34,327 nt of DNA from an uncultured Alphaproteobacteria bacterium (GTDB taxonomy: Bacteria; Pseudomonadota; Alphaproteobacteria; Micavibrionales; CSBR16-224): positions 1 through 34,327 of the forward strand of contig CATLPD010000009.1 of assembly GCA_950054485.1 (NCBI GenBank), read 5' to 3'. The notes below the pieces were generated by a model. That model made no database searches and was not told where the DNA came from. It saw only the letters and a program-made list of their open reading frames with translations. A program made the translations under genes and the position numbers. Numbering within the stretch: the stretch's first letter is position 1; every line of letters starts with the position of its first letter. Below, one piece after another: positions 23,190-29,301 of this stretch.

Positions 23190-23638
23190 GCCAACCCCAC
23201 CACTTCGATATATTTCAACAGTGCCAGCGCATCGGCTTCATTATCGTCTTTTGGATCAAAGCCTTGCGCTTTCATTGCGGCGACCATATCGGCCTTTTTC
23301 GCATTACCTTTGCCTGTTGCATGTTTCTTGATTGTTCCGACTGGCACACCCTCGATTGGAAGGTTTAACTCTGCACAATAACCCTTTACAATCGCAGCAT
23401 ATCCACCGCGCATTTCTGTTGCTTTGCGGAACTTCATAAAACCTGGTTCTTCAAAGAAAATCTTTTCAGGTTTGGCGTCTTTCAGAATAGTATTGAACCA
23501 CATGTAAAATTTTCGAAACGGCTCGCCTTCGTGGTCTTTCTTCTTGCGTTTAAAATCTGTAACGCCTGAATAAACTTGACCATCCAGCATATAAGCCCAG
23601 CCTGTTCTCGTTGCTAAATCTAAAGCTAGAAAATTCAT
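23186..23638 (-). CDS. RuvC-like Holliday junction resolvase
   Basis: The 150-aa enzyme has the RuvC acidic residues in order: Asp7 (LALDLATRTGWA), Glu63/Glu64 (FFEEP), and Asp131/Asp132 with Asp136 (KDDNEADALALL), with the family GKGNAKKADM segment between. Such phage resolvases cut branched DNA before packaging and can replace host RuvC or RusA. It belongs to the leftward replication operon and overlaps both neighbours by four bases. Confidence 0.86.
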   Translation of the reverse strand: MNFLALDLATRTGWAYMLDGQVYSGVTDFKRKKKDHEGEPFRKFYMWFNTILKDAKPEKIFFEEPGFMKFRKATEMRGGYAAIVKGYCAELNLPIEGVPVGTIKKHATGKGNAKKADMVAAMKAQGFDPKDDNEADALALLKYIEVVGLA

Positions 23639-23964
23639 ACTCCCCCCTTAAAATGATATTTTTCTGGTAGATACTGGTTGCACTCTGTCATGACGTTAAT
23701 CACCATCTGGCGCACATGATCCGGGTCAAACCCTGCCCATTCGCAGACAAGGCGAAAATCCTTGCTGTTGCCTGTGAACCAATGACGCGCATTATGTGCA
23801 TCTAGGGCCGTTGTCATACTTGTTGCTTTTGAAGGGTTCCACTTTTTCGGCTTAGGCTTTTGCGTTTTAACTGTGCCGAATGTGGCGTCGTAAATGGCTT
23901 GTTTAATGACGTACATCCAGACTTGCTGGCACTCGTCTACCTCGATATTGTTTGTAAATGTCAT
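23635..23964 (-). CDS. Hypothetical early protein (109 aa)
   Basis: The start at ATG 23964 is preceded by CGGGGG about nine bases upstream; the extension to 23991 has no better site. The protein has an N-terminal helix (VWMYVIKQAIYDATFG), a basic linker, and the segment HWFTGNSKDFRLVCEWAGFDPDHVRQMVI. That segment resembles a short helix-turn-helix-like region shared by small hypothetical proteins of alphaproteobacterial genomes. It overlaps the RuvC-like gene by four bases. Function unknown. Confidence 0.65.
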   Translation of the reverse strand: MTFTNNIEVDECQQVWMYVIKQAIYDATFGTVKTQKPKPKKWNPSKATSMTTALDAHNARHWFTGNSKDFRLVCEWAGFDPDHVRQMVINVMTECNQYLPEKYHFKGGV

Positions 23965-24022
23965 GCAAATATCCCCCGACATTTGAAACACTTACACAGA
24001 ACTGTTGACAAACAGCTTTAGA

Positions 24023-24256
24023 TTATGATAAGTGTTGGTTGTTATGTTTATTTTTTGCTGATATCTCGATCAAAAGCTCAGCATTAATAGATGAAAGATG
24101 TCGTTTCTTTGCGCTGGACAACAAATCTGACCAGTGCTTTGAATCGACGCTATTTCGCATATGCCATTTATGAACCACCTGCTCTGAGACCTGACAATCT
24201 TTTGCGAGCTCGGTTCTGGTTGGCCACATATCTATAACGTCTCTAAAACCTTCCAT
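24023..24256 (-). CDS. Cro-like DNA-binding protein
   Basis: The 77-aa protein contains a helix-turn-helix (TRTELAKDCQVSEQVVHKWHMRNSVD, residues 13-38) followed by a helical tail. It is transcribed divergently from the repressor, starting at ATG 24256. There is no ribosome site, and the ATG coincides with the predicted transcription start of the adjacent promoter, so its mRNA may be leaderless. By position and size it is the Cro counterpart that would switch off the repressor. The upstream frame to 24352 crosses the operators and is rejected. Confidence 0.75.
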   Translation of the reverse strand: MEGFRDVIDMWPTRTELAKDCQVSEQVVHKWHMRNSVDSKHWSDLLSSAKKRHLSSINAELLIEISAKNKHNNQHLS

Positions 24257-24263
24257 GTTTAAG

Positions 24264-24292
24264 AGCGTACAATTTGTACACTTTAAAATCAA
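24264..24292 (-). promoter_or_regulatory. Leftward early promoter (PL/PR-type) overlapped by operator
   Basis: On the minus strand TTGATT (24287-24292) and TACGCT (24264-24269) are 17 bases apart. The 13-bp operator 24267-24279 covers the spacer and the first half of the -10 box. Geometry is base for base the same as the rightward promoter at 25902-25930. Confidence 0.62.
24267..24279. promoter_or_regulatory. Repressor operator, proximal left
   Basis: GTACAATTTGTAC is a perfect 13-bp palindrome (GTACAA-T-TTGTAC) over the leftward promoter. It shares the GTAC-N5-GTAC form with 25880-25892 and 25915-25927. Confidence 0.75.
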
Positions 24293-24301
24293 GTAAAAAA
24301 G

Positions 24302-24314
24302 TTGCGATTTGTAC
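24302..24314. promoter_or_regulatory. Repressor operator, distal left (one degenerate half)
   Basis: TTGCGATTTGTAC keeps one perfect half site. Its centre is 35 bp from the centre of the proximal palindrome, the same distance as between the two right operators. It lies 26 bases before the repressor ATG and may control the repressor's own promoter. Confidence 0.55.
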
Positions 24315-24339
24315 ACTATTTTTTTTGTAAGGTTTAGAT

Positions 24340-25044
24340 ATGACAGAAACACCCGCAGATAGACTCACAAAATGCCGAATAGCGGCAGGATTCAAGACGC
24401 AGACATCAGTGGCTGAAAGGTTTGGCTGGAGTTTGGACACATACAAGAGTCATGAAAGCGGGCGCCGTGAATTTGCTAAAAAGTCAGAAGAATATGCAAG
24501 GGCGTTTAAAACGACCCCAGAATATCTGATGTATGGCGTAAAGCGAGAAGATACAGTTAAGAAAGTTGACTTGAACTATATTGAGGTCATTGCCCCTGTC
24601 CAGGCTGGTGAATGGCGTGAATCTGTGGAATACCCTGAAGATGACCGTGAAAAAATCCCCGTTCCGGAAGAATACGCGGGGAACGATAATATTTTTGCCG
24701 TGCGGGTTGTCGGTGATTCTATGAACCGTAAATTTCCAGAAAGTACGATTTTAATCTGTATCAACCCCTATCAATTGAATAGTCCAATAATGGACGGTGA
24801 TTGTGTAATCGTTCAACGTGTTCGCAATGGGGAATACGAAACAACTGTTAAATGCCTTAGCATAGAGGAAAAGACTGGCAGAGCTTTTCTAATGCCCAGC
24901 AGCGACAATCCAGCACACCAAGCCCCTATAATTGTTCCTTGGCCTTATATGGGCGATCCTTGCCCCTCTACGGGCATGGAGAAAGTGGAGATCATGGGTG
25001 TTGTATTGGATAGCATTAAAAAGAAAAAATTGAGGGATATATAA
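24340..25044 (+). CDS. cI: CI/LexA-type prophage repressor
   Basis: The 234-aa protein has an N-terminal helix-turn-helix (residues 6-45, RLTKCRIAAGFKTQTSVAERF) and a C-terminal S24 peptidase domain: Ala89-Gly90 cleavage site in APVQAGEW, catalytic Ser127 (VVGDSMN) and Lys171 (TTVKCLS). It should bind the GTAC-N5-GTAC operators, keep lysogeny, and cleave itself when RecA is activated. A TAAGG ribosome site lies seven bases before the ATG. Its stop overlaps the next ATG (TAATG). Confidence 0.9.
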   Translation: MTETPADRLTKCRIAAGFKTQTSVAERFGWSLDTYKSHESGRREFAKKSEEYARAFKTTPEYLMYGVKREDTVKKVDLNYIEVIAPVQAGEWRESVEYPEDDREKIPVPEEYAGNDNIFAVRVVGDSMNRKFPESTILICINPYQLNSPIMDGDCVIVQRVRNGEYETTVKCLSIEEKTGRAFLMPSSDNPAHQAPIIVPWPYMGDPCPSTGMEKVEIMGVVLDSIKKKKLRDI

Positions 25045-25403
25045 TGGATAGCAATATTTTAAGTGGGATTTACTTTATAATATTAGCCTGCGCTATTTGG
25101 TGGGCCGTAACAAATTATGAGATTATCAAACAAGATGAAGTGCCATTACTGCAAAAAACAGTTATAGCGGACAGGTTTAAAATACAGAATATCGATTACG
25201 TAGGTACAATTTTACTCGATACATCTACTGGTCAAACGTGGCAATATAGAACCTTGGTCGGCAAAAATGGCAAAGAACTTAAGGATGCAAATGGCAGATA
25301 TTGGGAAAAGATGGCATTTTTTGGCGATGATAAACATGAAGAGCGCAATTGGGTTAGTGATCAATTCAAAATTCAGGAATATGTAGACAATAATTCGGAA
25401 TAA
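25044..25403 (+). CDS. Membrane-anchored protein coupled to the repressor (119 aa)
   Basis: One N-terminal transmembrane helix (ILSGIYFIILACAIWWAV, residues 4-21) precedes a soluble domain with IDYVGTILLDTSTGQTWQYRTL, a short beta-type repeat typical of small domains that follow a membrane anchor. The ATG overlaps the repressor stop (TAATG), so it should be made in the lysogen. Genes in this place often confer superinfection exclusion or other lysogen traits. That role is inference; no family is recognised. Confidence 0.7.
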   Translation: MDSNILSGIYFIILACAIWWAVTNYEIIKQDEVPLLQKTVIADRFKIQNIDYVGTILLDTSTGQTWQYRTLVGKNGKELKDANGRYWEKMAFFGDDKHEERNWVSDQFKIQEYVDNNSE

Positions 25404-25638
25404 CCCTCTTAAATTAGACTCCAGCACAGGCAAGATGTAGAATAAAAGCTACTTACTCGATTCGCATGTTCAACTGGCCCATACGTGGACACCCAGATGC
25501 GATGAAAGTTTGCAAGGCAGATGTTTGAACCATCTAGCCGCTCGGTGCGAGGGGTATATTTTATAAGCTTTACCCAAGAACCGACCTGAGATGCTATGTG
25601 CGCAGGGTTGTAACGCACACTAGCCGCGATTTCCTCAA
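25404..25638 (+). other. Untranslated stretch in immunity region
   Basis: About 235 bases hold no convincing gene. On the plus strand there are several small hairpins: GATG-TTTGAAC-CATC, CTCG-GTG-CGAG, and GTGCG-N11-CGCAC. A minus-strand open frame covers 25409-25618 with a GTG start and no ribosome site. The stretch could be the 5' part of a structured transcript leading to the peptide gene at 25681. Confidence 0.35.
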
Positions 25639-25671
25639 CCTTATGGCTGAAGGATCCGACAGTCAGTAAGG
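25639..25671 (+). promoter_or_regulatory. Hairpin masking the ribosome site of the 24-aa peptide
   Basis: CCTTATGGCTG (25639-25649) pairs with CAGTCA and TAAGG (25660-25665 and 25667-25671): 11 bp, one G-U pair, one bulged G, 10-nt loop. The TAAGG on the 3' side is the Shine-Dalgarno sequence of the next gene, so the stem would block translation. Confidence 0.6.
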
Positions 25672-25680
25672 ATTAAACGC

Positions 25681-25755
25681 ATGTTTAATTTAAATCTGAC
25701 AATTAAAATTGACTATCGGCTGGCGATTGCCATTGCAACGCTTCTGATATCATGA
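25681..25755 (+). CDS. Hydrophobic 24-residue peptide
   Basis: The gene has ATG 25681, a strong TAAGGA ribosome site eight bases upstream and TGA at 25753-25755, followed after five bases by an intrinsic terminator. The peptide starts MFNLNLTIKIDYR and ends AIAIATLLIS: an amphipathic strand-like half, then a hydrophobic tail. The ribosome site is buried in a stable hairpin. Small size, hydrophobic end, masked ribosome site and own terminator resemble type I toxins or regulated membrane peptides. I do not recognise a family, and no antisense RNA promoter is evident. Confidence 0.55.
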   Translation: MFNLNLTIKIDYRLAIAIATLLIS

Positions 25756-25760
25756 TTTTC

Positions 25761-25790
25761 CGGGCTGCCTATATGGTGGCCCGTTTTTTT
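25761..25790 (+). terminator. Rho-independent terminator of the immunity transcript
   Basis: CGGGCTGCC and GGTGGCCCG pair over 9 bp (two G-U) around loop TATAT, followed by seven T. It can end a transcript carrying cI, the membrane protein and the small peptide, before the rightward early promoter. Confidence 0.85.
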
Positions 25791-25879
25791 ATTCCACATC
25801 TTTACCTGTTCTAAAACCCGCAGAACCGTGTCTGCAAATCCCATTATACCTAGAAAAATAAAAGAATACAGAAAAAAGT

Positions 25880-25892
25880 GTACTTTTTGTAC
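25880..25892. promoter_or_regulatory. Repressor operator, distal right
   Basis: GTACTTTTTGTAC has the GTAC-N5-GTAC form. Its centre is 35 bp upstream of the proximal right operator centre. Confidence 0.65.
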
Positions 25893-25901
25893 TTTTTCTT
25901 A

Positions 25902-25930
25902 TTGACTTATTGGTGTACGTATTGTACATT
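25902..25930 (+). promoter_or_regulatory. Rightward early promoter overlapped by operator 25915-25927
   Basis: TTGACT (25902-25907) and TACATT (25925-25930) are 17 bases apart. The operator GTACGTATTGTAC (25915-25927) starts seven bases after the -35 box and ends inside the -10 box, exactly as in the leftward promoter. It drives the plus-strand operon beginning at 25964. Confidence 0.72.
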
Positions 25931-25963
25931 AAATTTATAAGATGAAAAACAGAGGTAACTCAA

Positions 25964-26224
25964 ATGAACAACTACGAACAATCAGTCGATCAAATCACGA
26001 CAATCCTAAAAGCCGCTAAAGGCTTTCAAAATACACTTAACGAAATGTGTTACGACATCACAGATCAAGACGCTAAAGAGGGCATGATCGAAACGCTCGA
26101 CAGCATCTTCGAAGACCTGATGTCTGACGCTAAACACGAGCTGACCAAGCTGGAGGACAAAGCGCCATCAGACGGTAACGAGCCATGGCGTATGCGTCGC
26201 TGGCATAACGCTCGCACACTTTAA
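25964..26224 (+). CDS. First rightward early protein (86 aa), hypothetical
   Basis: The protein is acidic and helical (MNNYEQSVDQITTILKAAKG, MIETLDSIFEDLMSDAKHELTKLEDK), ending in a basic RMRRWHNARTL. An AGAGG ribosome site lies eight bases upstream. Being the first gene after the repressor-controlled promoter, it is a candidate for early regulation (for example an anti-repressor or host-takeover factor), but there is no motif to support any of these. Confidence 0.68.
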   Translation: MNNYEQSVDQITTILKAAKGFQNTLNEMCYDITDQDAKEGMIETLDSIFEDLMSDAKHELTKLEDKAPSDGNEPWRMRRWHNARTL

Positions 26225-26237
26225 TCTGGGGGAAATC

Positions 26238-26411
26238 ATGAAGACTATTTTTGACACATTTGTGGATGACGCCTGCCATTTGCAAGACAACTACCCTGCC
26301 GAATATAAGGCATGGGTCGATGAAGAAGAAAGAAAACTGGACGAAACGCTTTTTGCTAAAACCGAAGACCTTTTTGACCGCATGGATCAACTTGAATGGA
26401 GTTTTAACTGA
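26238..26411 (+). CDS. Small acidic protein (57 aa), hypothetical
   Basis: ATG 26238 is preceded by GGGGGA five bases upstream. The product is strongly acidic and helical (FVDDACHLQDNY, WVDEEERKLDETLF, DLFDRMDQLEWSFN). Its TGA overlaps the ATG of the next gene (TGATG), which strongly supports it as translated. Acidic small early phage proteins sometimes inhibit host nucleases; this is only a possibility. Confidence 0.62.
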   Translation: MKTIFDTFVDDACHLQDNYPAEYKAWVDEEERKLDETLFAKTEDLFDRMDQLEWSFN

Positions 26412-26662
26412 TGACATACGGGAAAGAAAACAGCGCGGTCTATTGGAAAACAAGATATCGGTTGCGTAATGAAGCTGTAATAGAGGCTGTAGATACGTTT
26501 TCAAAGCTTTTGAAGTGGCTGGATGACTACGATCTTTGGTCTGCTATGGATGATGTTGATATTAACAGCGAGGGGTTTAATTGGCCTGAAGATTTGGCTT
26601 CTGTTCAATCAGAAAACGCAAACTACGTTTTAAAGAAGCTGAAAGAAATGGTGGAATCATGA
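26411..26662 (+). CDS. Hypothetical early protein (83 aa)
   Basis: The protein is helical, with a basic start (YWKTRYRLRNEAVIEA) and an acidic, aromatic middle (LLKWLDDYDLWSAMDDVD). It has no membrane segment or cysteine motif. It is coupled at both ends, by TGATG to the gene before and ATGA to the gene after. Function unknown. Confidence 0.65.
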   Translation: MTYGKENSAVYWKTRYRLRNEAVIEAVDTFSKLLKWLDDYDLWSAMDDVDINSEGFNWPEDLASVQSENANYVLKKLKEMVES

Positions 26663-26856
26663 TCCGCGGAATCTTGATAGGTCTGGTTGTGGGTTATATC
26701 GCGGCACTGTTTGTCGTGTCGGTTCATGAGGCTAAGGCAACGGACATCACACAATGTGATAAGCAAAAGTTTTTAACCCAACACTACGCGCAGTTGATTG
26801 ACGACATGGGGATTATTCCCGTTGCGCCGATGCCGAGTGTTAAGCCTTGGAATTAA
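26659..26856 (+). CDS. Small exported or membrane-anchored protein (65 aa)
   Basis: An N-terminal hydrophobic segment (ILIGLVVGYIAALFVVSV, residues 5-22) is followed by HEAKATDITQCDKQKF and a short soluble tail ending in Pro-rich APMPSVKPWN. It could be a signal peptide cleaved after Ala-Lys-Ala, or a membrane anchor. It overlaps the preceding gene (ATGA). Unusual as an exported product inside an early operon. Confidence 0.6.
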   Translation: MIRGILIGLVVGYIAALFVVSVHEAKATDITQCDKQKFLTQHYAQLIDDMGIIPVAPMPSVKPWN

Positions 26857-26861
26857 CTTAT

Positions 26862-26918
26862 GGGGGCGTATCACGTTAGCAGGTACTGCCAGTTCGACTC
26901 TGGTATGCGCCCCCACCC
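26862..26918 (+). ncRNA. tRNA-like acceptor/T-arm structure without anticodon arm
   Basis: GGGGGCGTAT (26862-26871) pairs with ATGCGCCCCC (26905-26914) over 10 bp with one G-U. Next to it is a T-arm mimic, GCCAG-TTCGACT-CTGGT (26888-26904), with a canonical seven-base T loop. ACC follows the stem in the place of discriminator and CC, but the last A of CCA is missing. Only 16 bases lie where D and anticodon arms should be, so it cannot be a normal tRNA. It lies between 26856 and the Erf gene at 26950. Confidence 0.5.
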
Positions 26919-26949
26919 GAACAAAGTAGGAAACCCGAAGGAGAAGTAG

Positions 26950-27642
26950 ATGAGTAAAGAATTGACGACGCAGACAGAAGACCCGTTTTACGGCTTAATT
27001 GAACAGGCAATGCAACAGGAAAATGGCATTGACGTTGTTGAGCGCATGCTGGATGCACAAGAACGCGTCATGAATAAAAACGCCGAAATTGCATTTAACA
27101 AAGCAATGAACGCGGCACAAAATGAAATGCCGGTTATCGCAAAAACAACCAAGGCGCACAATTCAAAATACGCCAAGTATGAAGACATTGATAAGGTGGC
27201 CCGTCCGATTTACTCAAAGCATGGGTTCGGTATTTCCTACGGCACAAAGCCAAGCCAAGTTGACGGCTTCACGGTTTACTTTGCTGAGGTCACGCACGAT
27301 GCAGGCCATACGAAATACTATGAACGCGAGTTCCCATCTGATGCCAGCGGTTCTAAAAACGCTATTCAGGCCAAGGCGTCTGCTGAAAGCTATGCCAAGC
27401 GATACCTGCTGATCGGTATCTTTAACATTGTCACCTGCGATGAAGACGATGATGGCAACATGGCACGGGTTGCGCGTATCGATGAAAATCAGGTTAAGCA
27501 GCTTGAACGCCTGCTGGAGGCTAGCCAAGCCGATAAGAGCGGTTTCCTGAATTACATGGAAGTTGATGCGCTGGAAAATATCAGCTCAGCAGACTTCCAA
27601 AAAGCCAGAGTGGCCCTGAACAAAAAGGCGGCGCAGAAATGA
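26950..27642 (+). CDS. erf: Erf-family single-strand annealing recombinase
   Basis: The 230-aa protein has the ERF core: FNKAMNAAQNEMPVIAKTTKAHNSKYAKYEDIDKVARPIYSKHGFGIS (written here as the family landmark around residues 55-105) and SGSKNAIQAKASAESYAKRYLLIGIFNI with the conserved A-x-SYAKRY helix. It anneals complementary single strands in phage recombination and genome circularisation, as P22 Erf does. A GAAGGAGA ribosome site precedes the ATG. The YqaJ-like exonuclease that follows overlaps by four bases. Confidence 0.88.
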   Translation: MSKELTTQTEDPFYGLIEQAMQQENGIDVVERMLDAQERVMNKNAEIAFNKAMNAAQNEMPVIAKTTKAHNSKYAKYEDIDKVARPIYSKHGFGISYGTKPSQVDGFTVYFAEVTHDAGHTKYYEREFPSDASGSKNAIQAKASAESYAKRYLLIGIFNIVTCDEDDDGNMARVARIDENQVKQLERLLEASQADKSGFLNYMEVDALENISSADFQKARVALNKKAAQK

Positions 27643-28247
27643 TTGCGCACGATGTAGAACAAGGCACGCAGGAATGGTACGACCTGCGCAGGGGCATCCC
27701 TACAGGATCAGGATTTTCCCGTATCATCACGCCAACGGGACAGCAAAGCAAACAGGCTGATGAATATATCCATGAGCTACTGGGAGAAGTGCTGTGCAGC
27801 GATGAAGATAATGTTCTGGATAATCTGTACTGGATTGCACGGGGCAAGGAATTAGAGCCAAAAGCGGCGGCGTTGTACGAACTGCAAAACGATGTGAAGA
27901 CGTTCAAGACAGGCTTTATCACAAACGACGATATGACCGCAGGCGTGTCACTGGACCGAATTGTTGGTAATGATGGCGCAATCGAAATCAAATGCCCCTG
28001 CCCTAAAACACACCTATCAGCGTACTTCGCGAAAGAGATAGACGCGAAATACAAGCCGCAGGTGCAAGGCCAGATATGGATTGCCGAACGTGAATGGGTT
28101 GAGTGGATTTCCTACCACCCTGAACTGCCAATGGCGCAAATACGTGTTTATCGGGATGAAGACTATTTGAAGAAATTCGAAAAATATCTGACCGAATTTA
28201 ACGAGAAACTAATGGAAAAGCTTAACCAATTAAAAGGAGAAATATAA
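27639..28247 (+). CDS. YqaJ/lambda-Exo-type recombination exonuclease
   Basis: This 202-aa enzyme has QGTQEWYDLRRGIPTGSGFS at 8-27, GKELEPKAAALY (Glu71-Glu73), SLDR (Asp106), the catalytic EIK (Glu116-Lys118) and QVQGQIWI (141-148), all landmarks of the YqaJ/PD-(D/E)XK exonuclease family. It would resect double-strand ends to give single strands for Erf. It overlaps erf by ATGA and ssb by TAATG: a recombination triad. Confidence 0.88.
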   Translation: MIAHDVEQGTQEWYDLRRGIPTGSGFSRIITPTGQQSKQADEYIHELLGEVLCSDEDNVLDNLYWIARGKELEPKAAALYELQNDVKTFKTGFITNDDMTAGVSLDRIVGNDGAIEIKCPCPKTHLSAYFAKEIDAKYKPQVQGQIWIAEREWVEWISYHPELPMAQIRVYRDEDYLKKFEKYLTEFNEKLMEKLNQLKGEI

Positions 28248-28696
28248 TGGCTAAATCACTAAACCGCGTCGATCTGATCGGCAGACTTGGAAAAGACCCA
28301 GAGCAAAGAGCGATGCAGAGTGGCGACACTGTTGTTAGCTTTTCACTGGCGACATCCGAAACATGGAAAGACAAGCAAGGCAACAGACAAGAGAAAACTC
28401 AATGGCACAATTGTGTGTCGTTTAACCAAGGTCTGAACAAGGTTTTGACAAGCTACGTCAAGAAAGGCTCGCAGATCATGGTTACAGGCGCGCTTGAACA
28501 CAGCAGTTACGAAAAGGACGGGGTGACAAAGTACAAAACTGAAGTTGTTTTGCGCCCGTTTGACTCATTTTTGCAACTCTTAGACAGCAAGTCTGAAGCG
28601 AATGAGGGGGCGACTTCTTCCCAGAGTTCACAACAAGCCCCCTCAACCTCGGATTGGCAGGCGCCGGATGATTTTTCGGACGAAGTGCCCTTCTGA
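28247..28696 (+). CDS. ssb: Single-stranded DNA-binding protein
   Basis: The 149-aa protein has the OB-fold start (SLNRVDLIGRLGKDPEQRAM), KTQWHNCVSF and KKGSQIMVTGALEH, followed by a disordered Ser/Gln-rich linker and the acidic tip DFSDEVPF that recruits partner proteins. It is a full-length bacterial-type SSB. It completes the recombination module with erf and the exonuclease. Confidence 0.95.
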   Translation: MAKSLNRVDLIGRLGKDPEQRAMQSGDTVVSFSLATSETWKDKQGNRQEKTQWHNCVSFNQGLNKVLTSYVKKGSQIMVTGALEHSSYEKDGVTKYKTEVVLRPFDSFLQLLDSKSEANEGATSSQSSQQAPSTSDWQAPDDFSDEVPF

Positions 28697-28708
28697 TTAA
28701 ACCCCAAC

Positions 28709-28810
28709 ATGGCCGCTGAAATCCTCTGTTTTTCATCGAATATAGGACGCCAAAACCAGCCCGGTAAAGCCAGCGATAAAGTCCGGGCAATTTTAAAGGA
28801 CAAGGAATGA
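28709..28810 (+). CDS. Small protein (33 aa), hypothetical
   Basis: ATG 28709 opens 33 codons (MAAEILCFSSNIGRQ..., ending AILKDKE) and its TGA overlaps the ATG of the next gene (ATGA). The overlap and basic C-terminal half support a real, coupled gene. There is no good ribosome site, and it starts 12 bases after the ssb stop, so reinitiation would be needed. Confidence 0.4.
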   Translation: MAAEILCFSSNIGRQNQPGKASDKVRAILKDKE

Positions 28811-29034
28811 ACAAGAATTTAGCAGACAGATTAAACAAGTTTATTGATGACTGTAACGCGCGAATTGACGCAATTGAGTCACAAGTCAAATCAAAGGAAT
28901 TTGTTTATCAGGAAACCATCAGGGAACTTAAACAGGAGCTAAAAAATGCTAATGCTGAAATCAACGCACGAAAAGATTGCAGAACAATTCCAATCACAGT
29001 TGTTGAAAGCAAACGAAAGATTGAAGCTCTATGA
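28807..29034 (+). CDS. Coiled-coil hypothetical protein (75 aa)
   Basis: The first 57 residues form a near-continuous charged helix (LNKFIDDCNARIDAIESQVKS, QETIRELKQELKNANAEIN); the last 18 are basic and non-helical. AAGGA lies seven bases before the ATG. The 3' third (28946-29034) overlaps the next gene in another frame. Possibly a small DNA-binding or protein-binding coiled coil. No family assigned. Confidence 0.62.
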   Translation: MNKNLADRLNKFIDDCNARIDAIESQVKSKEFVYQETIRELKQELKNANAEINARKDCRTIPITVVESKRKIEAL

Positions 29035-29107
29035 CGAAATCTTTGAACGTCAATCCAGTTACAACAGGATAGCGCGAGAGAATAAGAAAAAGGCAGCAAA
29101 GAAATGA
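28946..29107 (+). CDS. Small basic protein (53 aa), overlapping its neighbour
   Basis: ATG 28946 has a strong ribosome site (AGGAG seven bases upstream). The protein starts MLMLKSTHEKIAEQFQSQLL and ends RIARENKKKAAKK: a helical, basic product. Its TGA overlaps the next ATG (ATGA). It overlaps 28807-29034 by 89 bases out of frame, so both frames of that segment appear to be used. Confidence 0.6.
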   Translation: MLMLKSTHEKIAEQFQSQLLKANERLKLYDEIFERQSSYNRIARENKKKAAKK

Positions 29108-29301
29108 ACAAAGAACTTACACATCCACCAAGAAGACAGCAGGAGATAATAGATGCGTTACGGGGAACCGCATTGCAAAACTGGAACATCGATGACGAAC
29201 TTGCCACGCGCTGCAAATTACAAGCGGACCGACTGGAAGCCGAGCTTGAAGCCCACCGAGACAATAATAATGGCGGTTGGAAACTGGCAACTGATATTTG
29301 A
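29104..29301 (+). CDS. Hypothetical protein (65 aa)
   Basis: The product is hydrophilic and helical (RRQQEIIDALRGTALQNW, CKLQADRLEAELEAHRDN). It overlaps the preceding gene by ATGA and the following frame by 32 bases. No membrane segment, no metal-binding motif and no known family. Confidence 0.58.
   Translation: MNKELTHPPRRQQEIIDALRGTALQNWNIDDELATRCKLQADRLEAELEAHRDNNNGGWKLATDI

Noticed and set aside
25409..25618. Minus-strand open frame of 69 codons in the immunity region
   Set aside because: It starts with GTG, has no ribosome site, and I do not recognise the product. The frame stays open a little further upstream without a better start. It is kept only as part of the untranslated stretch.
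26862..26914. Rho-independent terminator
   Set aside because: The stem is strong but no T run follows on either strand.
26862..26918. Complete tRNA or tmRNA
   Set aside because: There is no room for D and anticodon arms, CCA is incomplete, and a tmRNA would need hundreds of bases and a tag frame.
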